This document shows, piece after piece, positions 24,119-33,590 of a DNA stretch of 64,000 nt; position 1 is the first letter of the stretch; each line of letters begins with the position of its first letter. The stretch comes from Alteribacter natronophilus (GTDB lineage: Bacteria > Bacillota > Bacilli > Bacillales > Salisediminibacteriaceae), in contig NZ_VCRO01000001.1 in NCBI RefSeq assembly GCF_006007885.1, positions 868,001-932,000 on the forward strand, read 5' to 3'. Position numbers and translations under genes: made by a program. The notes beneath the pieces are model-generated. The model was not told where the DNA came from. It ran no database searches and was given only the letters and a program-made list of their open reading frames with translations.

Positions 24119-25117
24119 TTAAACCATTCTTCGTTTCGCAAGCTTCACCCTGGCAGCCGCTTTTCTGTATAAGCGCTCCACCTTTACCGCCGCCTCTTCC
24201 TGGTGAAGTTTTCCTTCATACCACTCTCCAAGATCGTAATCATTTACCGGCTTCAGCCTCTTCATCCACCTGTCCGGCTGAACAGCCGGGTTTACCGACC
24301 AGTCTGAATCATATTCCCTTCGATGCTCAACAGGTTCATAGGCCATCCGGAGAATCGGCGTGGCGGGATAAGTCCTGGATAAAAATCTCTGGTAGTCCCT
24401 TCTCGAACCTGTCGGAGTAACTGATTCATGAAACCTGAGAATTTCATCTTTTTCAGGACTCTCCGTAAGAATCCACGCAAGCTTTCTTCCAAGTTCAATT
24501 CTGCTGCCTGCTTTCGTAAAATCGTGCACGGAACACCCGTAAAGATTGCCTCTGAGATCCGGGAAAAGTACGGTACTGAAGTGCAGGCGGTCCTGCCATT
24601 TAAATGCAGACGTACGAAAAACGTTTTTTCCCTCAAACCTCTCCAGGATTACCGGCTCCTGAATAAGGTTCTGCTCGTTTACAATGAGAGCCGTAAGAAT
24701 TTCTTCCTCGTCTCTTCTCTGCCAGAAATACTCCCACTTTTCTTTTATCCAGTTACTCACTCCAAAATGTGGCAATAAATGAAAAAGAGGCTTTCCTTTC
24801 CTCTTGGACCACTCATAAATGAGAAGCTGGGCAAAAGCATCACTGAAAATCAGCCAGTTTGCCCTCTCATATGTATAAAACAGCCTTGCACGGAAAGACG
24901 GGCTCAGAAGTTCAGTAAACGGCCTGCTCATAAGATCCGTCATTGCCCAGCCGGCATTTCTCGAAACCATGGATGCCAGGTAAGCCCATTTAATTTCCGG
25001 ATTTCTTTTGTAAAAGGCTGAATAAAATACGGTACGTGAAATATTATCGAAGTTCCCTTTATTAACTTCAGTTCTGATCCTGCTTATTAGTCGTTCATCT
25101 GCTTCCTTCAGTCTCAT
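24119..25117 (-). CDS. yppC: DUF2515 protein YppC
   Basis: YppC is a protein of unknown function next to recU in Bacillus, in the opposite direction, as here. The 332-residue product is mostly helical (WAYLASMVSRNAGWAMTDLM, ERANWLIFSDAFAQLLIYEW) and cytosolic, with a basic C-terminus. The third in-frame start (ATG) is chosen since AAGGGTG stands at proper distance; a GTG and an ATG up to three codons earlier are alternatives. The family-1 repeat lies directly behind its stop. Confidence 0.82.
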   Translation of the reverse strand: MRLKEADERLISRIRTEVNKGNFDNISRTVFYSAFYKRNPEIKWAYLASMVSRNAGWAMTDLMSRPFTELLSPSFRARLFYTYERANWLIFSDAFAQLLIYEWSKRKGKPLFHLLPHFGVSNWIKEKWEYFWQRRDEEEILTALIVNEQNLIQEPVILERFEGKNVFRTSAFKWQDRLHFSTVLFPDLRGNLYGCSVHDFTKAGSRIELGRKLAWILTESPEKDEILRFHESVTPTGSRRDYQRFLSRTYPATPILRMAYEPVEHRREYDSDWSVNPAVQPDRWMKRLKPVNDYDLGEWYEGKLHQEEAAVKVERLYRKAAARVKLAKRRMV

Positions 25118-25237
25118 TTTCATCACCCTTCCTAATTTAACCCGCCCGCGCCAAAATAGTCACAAAGACTATGGTGAAGGGAAAAAATTATGGTAATATA
25201 TAGTGATGGTTCATACCTATTGCTGGGAGGGAGAACA

Positions 25238-25840
25238 ATGGCCTTCCGTTATCCGAACGGAAAAAAATATGTCTCCGGACGAAACGAAAAGAAGAAAAAG
25301 ACCGTCAGTAAAGATGCGAGGTTCAGTAATCGTGGCATGAGCCTGGAGGAGGACATTAACGAAACGAACGAATACTACCTCGCCCGCGGGATTGCCGTCA
25401 TTCATAAAAAGCCGACACCGCTTCAGATCGTTAATGTACACTACCCTTCCCGAAGTGCCGCTGTTGTAACGGAAGCCTACTTTCAGAAGCCGTCCACGAC
25501 AGACTATAACGGGGTCTATAAAGGAAGGTACATCGATTTCGAAGCAAAAGAAACAAAAAACAAACAGTCGTTTCCTTTTAAAAATTTCCACGACCACCAG
25601 ATTGACCATATGAAACGTGTACTGGAGCAGAACGGGATTGCTTTTGCACTGTTACGATTTTCCTTATCAGATGAAGTCTATCTGCTTGAAGCTGCCCATC
25701 TGATCCGGTTTTACGATGAGCGCGGCAGTACACGAAAGTCAATGAAAAAGGATGATATAGAAGCATTCGGATACCTTATTCCGACAAAGTTTCATCCAAG
25801 GATTGACTACCTGCGCGTCCTGGACGAGCAGATTCTGTAA
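25238..25840 (+). CDS. recU: Holliday junction resolvase RecU
   Basis: RecU cuts four-way DNA junctions in recombination and modulates RecA. The 200-residue protein begins [10 protein letters not shown] and has the nuclease core [20 protein letters not shown] with the conserved acidic residues and lysine, then [11 protein letters not shown] and IAFALLRFS. The ATG has GGGAGGGA; the frame is open 16 codons further but lacks a start site. ponA follows after 31 bases, as in B. subtilis, where the two genes are co-transcribed. Confidence 0.95.
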   Translation: MAFRYPNGKKYVSGRNEKKKKTVSKDARFSNRGMSLEEDINETNEYYLARGIAVIHKKPTPLQIVNVHYPSRSAAVVTEAYFQKPSTTDYNGVYKGRYIDFEAKETKNKQSFPFKNFHDHQIDHMKRVLEQNGIAFALLRFSLSDEVYLLEAAHLIRFYDERGSTRKSMKKDDIEAFGYLIPTKFHPRIDYLRVLDEQIL

Positions 25841-25871
25841 GGCTGTTTCCAGAATGAAAGGAAGATGAAAG

Positions 25872-28643
25872 ATGCCAGACGAGTACCGTACCAGACAGGA
25901 ACGTAAAAAGGCGATGAGCCAGTCAAAATCCAAGAGTACGTCAGGTGGAGGCAAAAAGAGCGGTTCACGGGGTAAAAAGATTCTAACAGCCCTTGCCGTC
26001 ATTTTTGGAGTCATGATTGCAGCCGGCGGGATCACGGCAGTTGCCATGATTGCAGGAGCACCTTCACTGGATGAAGATAAACTGACGATGAGCAACAATC
26101 CCGAGTTTTATGATAAAGACGGTGAAATGTTCACCTCCCTTTCAGGAGCCGACGGACAGAATCGCCGCTATGCAGATATCGATGATGTTCCTGAAGTCAT
26201 GAAAGACGCAATAATCGCGATTGAGGATATCCGCTTTTACGACCATTTCGGTCTTGACATGCGCCGTCTCGGCGGCGCTGTCTGGGCCAATATTACAGGA
26301 GGATTCGGAGCCGAGGGTGCGAGTACCATCACCCAGCAGGTCGTAAAAAACCTGTTTCTCTCCTCCGATAAAACACTGAGCAGAAAAGTACAGGAACAGT
26401 ACCTTGCCGTGAGGCTGGAGCAGAAATACACGAAAGACCAGATCCTTGAAATGTATCTGAATATGATTTATCTGTCCGGCCCCTACGGTGTTGTTCAGGC
26501 TTCAGAGCGTTTCTTCAGCAAGGAGCTTGACGAACTGACTGTGGCAGATGCGGCCCTTCTTGCAGGCCTTCCGCAGCGGCCGACAGCGTACCACCCGCTC
26601 AATCACCCTGAACGGGCTGAGCAGCGCCGGAATGTCGTTATCAATCAGATGGAGCGTTACGGTAAAATTACGGCTGAGGAAGCCGAGGAAGCTCGCAATA
26701 CACCGATCGAGGACCAGCTGAACCCAAGTTCGGCCCATGAAGAATATCCCTATGCTGCTTTTGTGGATCAGGTTCTTACTGAACTCGAGAATGACGACCG
26801 TATTGACAATGCGGATCTCTACTCCTCCGGGATGAAAGTATACACAACTCTTGATCAGGATGCCCAGGAGTATATTGAAAATCTGATGGAAAATGAACTG
26901 CCTTATCCGGATGATGATATTGTTTCGGCCGTCACACTGATGGATACGGAAACCGGCGAAATTAACGCCATCGGCGGTCAGCGTACGCCTTCCCAGGAAC
27001 GGCGGATTCTGAACATGGCTACTGAAATCCAGCGGCAGCCGGGGTCCACGATCAAACCGATTCTGGACTACGGGCCTGCAATCGAGCACTTCCAGTGGTC
27101 CACTTTCCACCAGATCCGCGATGAAGCGTACGATTACAAAACCGTTGATCGTACCATCCGCAACTCTGCCGGCAGACCTTATTTCGGCGATGTTTCCATG
27201 CGGGAGGCTCTTGCCAGATCACTTAACGTACCGGCAGTAAAGGCTTTTCATGAAGTAGGCGACGACCGTGCCGCTGCTTTTGCCCAGTCGCTCGGCATCC
27301 CGCTTGATGATGAGTACGGCGAAACCTATGCCCTTGGCGGCTTCAACAGAGGGATTAATACGATGGAACTTGCTGGAGCCTACGGTGCTTTCGGTAACGG
27401 AGGCCAGTACACCCAGCCTCATACCGTTTCACGAGTGGAATTTCCCGATGGACGTTCCATTGAGCTTGGACATGATTCCGAACAGGTCATGGAAGACTAC
27501 ACAGCCTTTATGATTACCGATATGCTGAAAACTGCAGTTACGAGCAGTGACTGGGGTACAGGTACTCTTGCAAATGTATCCGGTGTTCCTCTCGCAGGTA
27601 AAACAGGATCAACCAACTTTACCGAAGAGCAGCGGGAACAGTTCAACATTCCGGATGGAGCCATACGGGACTCCTGGTTTGCAGGATACAGCCCACGCTA
27701 CACGGCAGCTGTCTGGACAGGATACCGAAGTAACGATGACGGTTATATCTCAGGAGATGCCAATCAGATCTCCCGTATTAAATTCCGTGAAATCATGGCC
27801 TACCTTCATGAAGGAGAAGACACGCCTGACTTCGAACAGCCAGATTCCGTTGTAAGAGTCGGTGTGGAAAGATCAACCGGTCTTCTGCCGAGTGATTTCA
27901 CTCCTGAAAGCGAAATCGTCCATGAGTACTTCGTGAAAGGAACTGAACCGACAAACGTATCCGAGGAATATGAAGTGGATTCCGATGATCTTGGCTCTCC
28001 TCAGCTGGAGGCAGCCTACAATGAGGATATACACTCCATTATCGCAAACTGGAGTTTCAGTGCTGATGTGCCGGGTGATTTCAGTTACCGTGTAGAAATT
28101 ATGGAACCCGGTGATAACGACTTCAGTGAAGTGAACGTGACGAAGGAAACGGATCTGATAGTTGAAAATCCGGAGTACGGAGAAACATATTCGTTCCGTG
28201 TAACTGCCATTTCGGATGAAAACGAAGATCTTGAAAGTGAACCGGCTACTGTTGAAGTCACCGTACCCGAGGAAGAAGACCTGATTGAAGAGGATGAAGA
28301 CGAGGATGGATTCCTCGATGACATTTTTGGTGACGATGAATCAGAAGACGGAACTGAAGAGGAAGAACCTGAAGAGGGTGACGACTCTGGAGATAACGAT
28401 AATGGTAATGGTAATGGTAACGGAAACGGAAATGACAACGGAAACGACAATGGAAACGACAATGGAAACGACAATGGAAACGGCAATGGAAACGGCAACG
28501 GAAACGACAACGGAAACGACGACAACGGAAATGGTCCTCCGGATGACGGTGACGAAGACGAAGACGAAGAAGAACCTTCCGAGCCTGAGGAGGACAGCGA
28601 CGAAGGTGACACCGACGACACAGAGCAGGAACCTGAAGTATAG
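25872..28643 (+). CDS. ponA: Class A penicillin-binding protein 1 with acidic Asn/Gly tail
   Basis: This bifunctional enzyme builds peptidoglycan at the outer face of the membrane. After a basic cytoplasmic start and a helix at about residues 36-60, the glycosyltransferase domain follows (EDIRFYDHFG with Glu118; GASTITQQVVKNL), then the transpeptidase with Ser392 (STIK), Ser450-Leu-Asn and Lys577-Thr-Gly. A fibronectin-III-like domain spans about 700-800. The last 120 residues are extremely acidic and include a run of Asn-Gly and Asp-Asn-Gly repeats encoded by near-identical codons. B. subtilis PBP1 also has an Asn-rich tail, but this one is longer and more acidic. AAAGGAAG precedes the ATG. 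Confidence 0.95.
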   Translation: MPDEYRTRQERKKAMSQSKSKSTSGGGKKSGSRGKKILTALAVIFGVMIAAGGITAVAMIAGAPSLDEDKLTMSNNPEFYDKDGEMFTSLSGADGQNRRYADIDDVPEVMKDAIIAIEDIRFYDHFGLDMRRLGGAVWANITGGFGAEGASTITQQVVKNLFLSSDKTLSRKVQEQYLAVRLEQKYTKDQILEMYLNMIYLSGPYGVVQASERFFSKELDELTVADAALLAGLPQRPTAYHPLNHPERAEQRRNVVINQMERYGKITAEEAEEARNTPIEDQLNPSSAHEEYPYAAFVDQVLTELENDDRIDNADLYSSGMKVYTTLDQDAQEYIENLMENELPYPDDDIVSAVTLMDTETGEINAIGGQRTPSQERRILNMATEIQRQPGSTIKPILDYGPAIEHFQWSTFHQIRDEAYDYKTVDRTIRNSAGRPYFGDVSMREALARSLNVPAVKAFHEVGDDRAAAFAQSLGIPLDDEYGETYALGGFNRGINTMELAGAYGAFGNGGQYTQPHTVSRVEFPDGRSIELGHDSEQVMEDYTAFMITDMLKTAVTSSDWGTGTLANVSGVPLAGKTGSTNFTEEQREQFNIPDGAIRDSWFAGYSPRYTAAVWTGYRSNDDGYISGDANQISRIKFREIMAYLHEGEDTPDFEQPDSVVRVGVERSTGLLPSDFTPESEIVHEYFVKGTEPTNVSEEYEVDSDDLGSPQLEAAYNEDIHSIIANWSFSADVPGDFSYRVEIMEPGDNDFSEVNVTKETDLIVENPEYGETYSFRVTAISDENEDLESEPATVEVTVPEEEDLIEEDEDEDGFLDDIFGDDESEDGTEEEEPEEGDDSGDNDNGNGNGNGNGNDNGNDNGNDNGNDNGNGNGNGNGNDNGNDDNGNGPPDDGDEDEDEEEPSEPEEDSDEGDTDDTEQEPEV

Positions 28644-28662
28644 TACTGCTGCCTGATACCAC

Positions 28663-28702
28663 AAGAAGCACGCTGCCTTTAACGGCGGCGTGCTTCTTTT
28701 TT
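28663..28702 (+). terminator. Rho-independent terminator of recU-ponA
   Basis: AAGAAGCACGC and GCGTGCTTCTT form the stem, with CTGCC/GGCGG pairing inside and a T run after. Confidence 0.9.
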
Positions 28703-28706
28703 GTTT

Positions 28707-28776
28707 GGCTCTGTTAAAGTTCGTTGTTGATTTTCGCTCACTGCGCTCCAATCAACTTTTAAAAATCAACATTAAG
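28707..28776. repeat. GCTCTGTTAAAG repeat (family 2), right end lost
   Basis: GGCTCTGTTAAAG, then TTGTTGATTTTCGCTCACTG, CTCCAATCAA and AATCAACATTAAG. The inner arms TTGTTGATT and AATCAACA pair; the outer right arm seen in the 45.0-kb copy (CTTTAACAGAGC) is absent. It follows the ponA terminator directly. The rest of the gap to ypoC holds nothing I recognise. Confidence 0.7.
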
Positions 28777-28855
28777 TCCCAGAAGTCGCTTTTGGAAGGA
28801 TTGTTTGAAAACAGCCTTCCCAAAACAGCAGAAAAAAGCGCCCGGAATGCCATTA

Positions 28856-29344
28856 TTAAGGCTTCCGCCGCGCTTCTTTAATGAAATATACTGACCACTT
28901 TTTTAACGATTCCTCAAAAAGCTGATCGAGAACAGCAAGTGTAAGATGATGACCCGGATTTCTGAACACATGCTCCAGACGTTCTTCGAGGTTTACCGGG
29001 GCGTATGTTTTGCCTGCAAGAATACGTTCCACTCCTTCAAGTGACCTTACCGGCTCCCCTTCCGCCCAGAACATCGCCTGTATGTAGCGTGAAAGATAAT
29101 AAACAATGAGACTCTTCGCTTTTTCCCGTTTCTTCATGCGAAATGCCTCACCAATGTCCTGCCTTCCCTTTTCACGCCATTCTCCGTATACTTCCTTTAC
29201 AGCTGTTTCCGGTTTGTTCCAGGGTGCTGAAGGGTCTTCGGATTTTTTAAGAATATCCTCAATAAACCAGTCCCCGCTGTTTTCCTTCTCGGCAAAGGGG
29301 TTTCGCTGAAAAGGAGCAGGCAGCGCTCCACCTTTACTCTGCAT
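28856..29344 (-). CDS. ypoC: YpoC-family protein
   Basis: YpoC is a protein of unknown function encoded behind nth in Bacillus. This one is 162 residues, helical and basic, with WFIEDILKKSEDPSAPW, KAKSLIVYYLSRYIQAMFW and a C-terminal LTLAVLDQLFEESLKKW. Its start overlaps the nth stop by 11 bases, so it is translationally coupled to the DNA repair gene. It ends facing ponA. Confidence 0.85.
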   Translation of the reverse strand: MQSKGGALPAPFQRNPFAEKENSGDWFIEDILKKSEDPSAPWNKPETAVKEVYGEWREKGRQDIGEAFRMKKREKAKSLIVYYLSRYIQAMFWAEGEPVRSLEGVERILAGKTYAPVNLEERLEHVFRNPGHHLTLAVLDQLFEESLKKWSVYFIKEARRKP

Positions 29345-29999
29345 TTGCTGCTTCCCGTTTTTTCATCCGCTTCTGACCTTCCCGGCACAAATAAAGAAGC
29401 GGGCACTCAGGACACTGTGGAGACTGAGCTTTACAGTGATATCTGCCGAAAAAGATCAGCCGGTGATGAGTCGGGGACCACTCACTCTGCGGCACCTTTC
29501 TCATGAGCGTCTTCTCCACTTCCAATACGCTGTCCTTCCATCTGCAGATACCAAGCCGCTTGCTTACCCGTTCCACATGGGTGTCCACCGCGATGGCCGG
29601 TTCACCAAAAGCGACCGAGGCCACTACATTGGCTGTTTTCCGTCCGACACCGGCAAGCTTAACCAGTTCATCACGTTCACGGGGAATTTCCCCTCCGTAG
29701 TCTTCAATCAGGGACTGGCACAGTTTTTTTATATTTTTCGCTTTGCTCCTGAACAGGCCGATCCGGCGGATATCGTTTTCAAGCTCCTCAAGCGGTACCT
29801 GAATGTAGTCTTCAGGTTCCTTATATTTTTCGAAGAGTGATGGTGTCACTTTGTTTACAAGAGCATCAGTTGCCTGAGCGGATAAAAGTACGGCAATTGT
29901 GAGTTCAAACGGATTTGAATGGGTAAGTTCACACTCGGCATCGGGGAACATCTCTTCAATCGTTTCAAGTACTTCATGAATCTGTCGAATCGTAAGCAT
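29334..29999 (-). CDS. nth: Endonuclease III
   Basis: Nth is the base-excision DNA glycosylase/AP lyase for oxidised pyrimidines. The 221-residue protein has the helix-hairpin-helix LVKLAGVGRKTANVV with catalytic Lys121, Asp139 (AVDTHV), and four C-terminal cysteines (CKAQSPQCPECPLLYLC) that bind a 4Fe-4S cluster. The ATG used has GGAGGAGG at eight bases and gives the family start MLTIRQI. It lies between dnaD and ypoC, the normal Bacillus order. Confidence 0.95.
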   Translation of the reverse strand: MLTIRQIHEVLETIEEMFPDAECELTHSNPFELTIAVLLSAQATDALVNKVTPSLFEKYKEPEDYIQVPLEELENDIRRIGLFRSKAKNIKKLCQSLIEDYGGEIPRERDELVKLAGVGRKTANVVASVAFGEPAIAVDTHVERVSKRLGICRWKDSVLEVEKTLMRKVPQSEWSPTHHRLIFFGRYHCKAQSPQCPECPLLYLCREGQKRMKKREAANAE

Positions 30000-30021
30000 C
30001 TGAGCATCCTCCTCCAAAGAG

Positions 30022-30735
30022 TCAGTCTGTTTCAAGCCAGTTAAATGACGGATGTGAGCGTTTAACTGAAGCTGTTTCAGTACGCTCCGGCACCTTCGTT
30101 CTGGTCCGCTGACCCCTGATCCGCTCTCCGTACTCCCTTGCTTCTGCTACAGTCCGTATATTGTTCTTTTTCCATTCAAAAAGAATTCTGTCTATATATC
30201 TGAAGTTAAGTTTACCCGATACCACCGACTCCCGGAGTGCTGCTTCAATGAGTACAGGATCATGATAATCCTCATCGATCCACATGGAAATCATTTCAAT
30301 CTCCATTGGGGAGAGGGGTCTTGAGAATTCCTCTTCAAACCGCTTAAAAATTCTCCCCTCTTCCTCTCTCGCACTGTGTTCTCTCTTTTCATGCTGTTCT
30401 GCCTCAAGATGGTCAGCAAGTTTACTGTACAGAGGCTCCAGCGAATAGAATTCGGAAATGCGTCCGTGCTGATCCTGGTTTTCTCCGATCATGAGAAAAC
30501 CCTTTTTAACAAGATCCCTTAAAATACCGGCAGTTCGTGACATATCGGTAGTCATTTTGCTGCTCAGGGCATCCGGTGTAGGAAAGGGCTCACCTTCCTG
30601 GGCGTACTTTCTGATATGAAGCATGAGCATCATTTCCTCTTCCGTTATACCGATCCCGGCGTAGTGTTCCATAAGCAGGGCAGGAACTGTAACAGGATTT
30701 CTTGACATCAGGTCGAGCATCCACTTACTATTCAA
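30022..30735 (-). CDS. dnaD: DNA replication initiation protein DnaD
   Basis: DnaD remodels DNA and helps load the helicase at oriC and at restarted forks. The N-terminal winged-helix domain (residues 1-105, ALSSKMTTDMSRTAGILRDLV) precedes the DDBH2 domain with EEEFSRPLSPMEIEMISMW and GKLNFRYIDRILFEWKKNNI; the tail ends FNWLETD. Length is 237 residues. The TTG start has GGGAGGTG six bases before it; a GTG three codons earlier lies inside that sequence and is less likely. Confidence 0.93.
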   Translation of the reverse strand: MNSKWMLDLMSRNPVTVPALLMEHYAGIGITEEEMMLMLHIRKYAQEGEPFPTPDALSSKMTTDMSRTAGILRDLVKKGFLMIGENQDQHGRISEFYSLEPLYSKLADHLEAEQHEKREHSAREEEGRIFKRFEEEFSRPLSPMEIEMISMWIDEDYHDPVLIEAALRESVVSGKLNFRYIDRILFEWKKNNIRTVAEAREYGERIRGQRTRTKVPERTETASVKRSHPSFNWLETD

Positions 30736-30818
30736 CCTTTCCACCTCCCTTGTTTCCGGCGTTTATTAACTGTATTTTCACTGTCCCGAAAAGAATCGGG
30801 AAAAAGTATATTCAATAC

Positions 30819-30845
30819 AAAAAGCCCCAAATGCCGGGGCTTTTT
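30819..30845 (-). terminator. Terminator of asnS
   Basis: AAAAAGCCCC-AAATG-CCGGGGCTTTTT-type hairpin with A and T runs on both flanks, in the gap between asnS and dnaD. It should separate the two transcripts. Confidence 0.88.
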
Positions 30846-30862
30846 ATAGCTTCACAGATGGT

Positions 30863-32152
30863 TTACGGGTAAAGTCTGTTGAGAAGACGAGGGAACGGAA
30901 TTGTTTCTCTCACGTGTTCCGTACCGCAGATCCAGCCTACAGTCCGTTCAAGACCAAGACCGAAGCCTGAATGGGGAACCGTTCCGTAAGTACGGAGGTC
31001 CATGTACCATTTATAGGCGTCGTCAGAGAGATTGTGCTCTTCATAACGCTGCTTTAAAAGCTTCTCATCATCGATCCGCTGACTTCCCCCGATGATTTCG
31101 CCGTACCCTTCAGGTGCAATGAGATCTGCACATAGCACAACTTCTTCACGTTCAGGATCCGGCTTCATGTAAAATGCTTTGATCTCCGCAGGATAATGGG
31201 TTATGAATACGGGTTTTTCGTATTTTTCGGCAATTGCAGTTTCGTGAGGGGCCCCGAAATCTTCTCCCCATTCGATTTCGTGTCCTTCCTCTTTCAGAAA
31301 AGCAACAGCTTCGTCATACGTAATCCGCGGGAATGGCGCCTGTACTTTTTCGAGTCTGCTTACATCCCTTTCCAGTGCCTTCAGTTCAAGCTTACAGTTT
31401 TCCAGCACGCTCTGAACTACATAGGAAACGTAATTTTCCTGAACTTCGAGACTCTCATTATGATCCATAAAGGCCATCTCAGGTTCAATCATCCAGAATT
31501 CAATAAGGTGGCGGCGTGTTTTGGATTTTTCGGCACGAAAGGTTGGTCCAAATGAAAAAACTTTTCCAAGAGCCATTGCAGCAGCCTCCATATAAAGCTG
31601 ACCGCTCTGTGACAGGTAGGCATTTTCTTCAAAGTACTTTGTATGAAACAAATTCGTTGTTCCTTCTGCAGAACTGCCCGTAAGAATCGGCGGGTCGACT
31701 TTGACAAACCCTTCCTTATGGAAAAACTCATACGTTGCACGGATAATTTCGTTACGTACGCGCATAATTGCATGCTGGCGTCTGGAGCGCAGCCACAGAT
31801 GGCGGTGGTCCATAAGAAATTCCGTACCATGTTCCTTTGGTGTAATCGGGTAATCCTTTGCTTCGCTGATCAGTTCAAGTGAAGTCACCGTAAGCTCGTA
31901 TCCCGACGGTGCACGGTCGTCCTCTCTTACTGTTCCGCTCACATAAAGGGAGCTTTCCTGCGTCATTTCCTTCGCAAGTGAAAATACTTCCTCACTCACT
32001 TCTGCTTTTACTACAACACCCTGAATAAAGCCAGTTCCGTCACGGAGCTGGAGAAAAGCAATTTTGCCGCTTGACCGTTTGTTGGCAAGCCAGGCACCAA
32101 TTGTAACTGTCTCTCCTACATGCTGTCCTATTTGTGCAATCGTGGTTTTCAC
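30863..32152 (-). CDS. asnS: Asparaginyl-tRNA synthetase
   Basis: This class II synthetase charges tRNA-Asn. The N-terminal OB-fold anticodon domain is at residues 1-110 ([20 protein letters not shown]), followed by the catalytic core with motif 2 ([20 protein letters not shown]) and motif 3 ([15 protein letters not shown]). Length 429 residues is standard. The start is GTG with GGAGGGAA. No T-box leader is seen: a plain sigma-A promoter lies about 70 bases upstream. Confidence 0.96.
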   Translation of the reverse strand: MKTTIAQIGQHVGETVTIGAWLANKRSSGKIAFLQLRDGTGFIQGVVVKAEVSEEVFSLAKEMTQESSLYVSGTVREDDRAPSGYELTVTSLELISEAKDYPITPKEHGTEFLMDHRHLWLRSRRQHAIMRVRNEIIRATYEFFHKEGFVKVDPPILTGSSAEGTTNLFHTKYFEENAYLSQSGQLYMEAAAMALGKVFSFGPTFRAEKSKTRRHLIEFWMIEPEMAFMDHNESLEVQENYVSYVVQSVLENCKLELKALERDVSRLEKVQAPFPRITYDEAVAFLKEEGHEIEWGEDFGAPHETAIAEKYEKPVFITHYPAEIKAFYMKPDPEREEVVLCADLIAPEGYGEIIGGSQRIDDEKLLKQRYEEHNLSDDAYKWYMDLRTYGTVPHSGFGLGLERTVGWICGTEHVRETIPFPRLLNRLYP

Positions 32153-32222
32153 ACTGTTCCCTCCATCGTTAATGATCTATGTATTGTTTTATGTATAATT
32201 TCGAATCAGATTCACGGGTACC

Positions 32223-32252
32223 ATTATACCCTTCTTTTTATGATTTACGCAA
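32223..32252 (-). promoter_or_regulatory. Sigma-A promoter of asnS
   Basis: On the minus strand TTGCGT and TATAAT are separated by 18 bases. The leader to the start codon is too short for a T-box. Confidence 0.65.
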
Positions 32253-32280
32253 CCTTGTCTGTGCCCGGTATAATACAGGA

Positions 32281-32317
32281 AAAAGGACCGGGAACTTCAG
32301 GTTGAAGCTGACCGGTC
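32281..32317 (-). terminator. Terminator of aspB
   Basis: On the minus strand GACCGG and CCGGTC close a stem with an inner CTTCA/TGAAG pairing, followed by CTTTTT. It separates aspB from the asnS promoter. Confidence 0.72.
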
Positions 32318-32330
32318 GTTTGTTTCCTTA

Positions 32331-33518
32331 TTATTTTGCGGCATTTTTATCGACGAACCTGCGGATCCTCGCTGCAGCTTCACTGAACTGTTCATAGGCA
32401 GTGGCATAGGATAAACGGATATTATCCGGTGAACCGAATCCCGATCCCGGAACAACAGCGACCTTTTCCTGTTCCAGAAGAGCAGCTACCCATTCATCCG
32501 TGGTCTCATAAGGTGAATTTTTGACTGCCTCGCTTACGTTTGGAAACAGGTAAAAGGCACCCTGAGGTTTCACGCATGAAAATCCGGGAATATCACTCAC
32601 GGCCCGGTAGCCTTTTTCAAGACGTTCCTCAAACGCTTTCCTCATCTCCTCTACAGCTTCATCTGAACCGCTGTATGCAGCTGCTGCACCATACTGGGCC
32701 ATAACTGCAGGATTTGATGTTGTATGACTTGCCAGTGTCGTCATCGCTTTAATAATAAGTTTATTCCCTGCGGCATAGCCAATCCGCCACCCTGTCATGG
32801 AATGGGATTTACTTACCCCGTTGATGATGACTGTCTGTTCTTTAAGAGCGTCAGAGAGAGAAGCTATGGATGTGTGCCTGGCTTCCCCGTAAATAAGCTT
32901 TTCGTATATTTCGTCCGACACAATAAGAAGGCCGTGTTTCAGGCAGATTTCCCCGATTTCTTTCAGTTCCTCAGCCGAATACATAACACCTGTCGGATTC
33001 CCGGGTGAATTCAGGATGACCGCCCGAGTTTTCTCTGTTACAGCTGCTTCCAGCTCTTCAGGGGAGAGTTTGAACTCATTCTCTTCACCTGCTTTTACAA
33101 CGACAGGCTGACCTCCCGCGATTTTTACCTGCTCGGGGTAACTCACCCAGTACGGGGAAGGAATAATCACTTCATCCCCTTCATTAAGTATTGTCTGAAA
33201 CAGAAGGGCAAGGGCATGTTTGGCACCGTTTGTAACGATAATTTCCTCCGCACTGTATTCAAGTCCCTGATCGCTGAGGAATTTAGCGCTTACAGCTTTT
33301 TTAAGCTCGGGCATGCCTCCCGCCGGAGTATATTTCGTATGGCCCGCATCCATCGATTCAGCCGCAGCTGTAATGATATGGGCTGGAGTATTAAAATCCG
33401 GTTCTCCCGCTCCAAGACCGATCACATCGTGCCCTGCTGCTTTCAGTTCCTTCGCCTTTGCCGTGATGGCAAGTGTGGATGATGGTGTAATTCCTGTTAC
33501 GCGCGGTGATAATTTCAT
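32331..33518 (-). CDS. aspB: Aspartate aminotransferase
   Basis: A pyridoxal-phosphate enzyme making aspartate from oxaloacetate and glutamate. Fold-type I features: GAGEPDFNTP, SPGNPTG, DEIYEKLIYG and the PLP lysine Lys237 in SKSHSMTGWRIGYA. The 395-residue length is typical of the Bacillus AspB group. It is the last gene of a ypmA-ypmB-aspB set and is followed by a terminator. Confidence 0.94.
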   Translation of the reverse strand: MKLSPRVTGITPSSTLAITAKAKELKAAGHDVIGLGAGEPDFNTPAHIITAAAESMDAGHTKYTPAGGMPELKKAVSAKFLSDQGLEYSAEEIIVTNGAKHALALLFQTILNEGDEVIIPSPYWVSYPEQVKIAGGQPVVVKAGEENEFKLSPEELEAAVTEKTRAVILNSPGNPTGVMYSAEELKEIGEICLKHGLLIVSDEIYEKLIYGEARHTSIASLSDALKEQTVIINGVSKSHSMTGWRIGYAAGNKLIIKAMTTLASHTTSNPAVMAQYGAAAAYSGSDEAVEEMRKAFEERLEKGYRAVSDIPGFSCVKPQGAFYLFPNVSEAVKNSPYETTDEWVAALLEQEKVAVVPGSGFGSPDNIRLSYATAYEQFSEAAARIRRFVDKNAAK

Positions 33519-33590
33519 CTCCTGAACGCCTCCCGTAATTTGTAATTTTCATCGTACCGGCTTTTGAACAGATGCGCTTGCAGTTTACAC

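Noticed and set aside
28085-28751. Antisense and shifted frames across the end of ponA with Ser, Arg/His/Cys or Val/Ser repeats
   Set aside because: They mirror the acidic Asn/Gly tail of PBP1 in other frames and have no ribosome binding sites.
32153-32330. T-box riboswitch before asnS
   Set aside because: The leader behind the promoter is only about 60 bases and no T-box consensus or antiterminator was seen.
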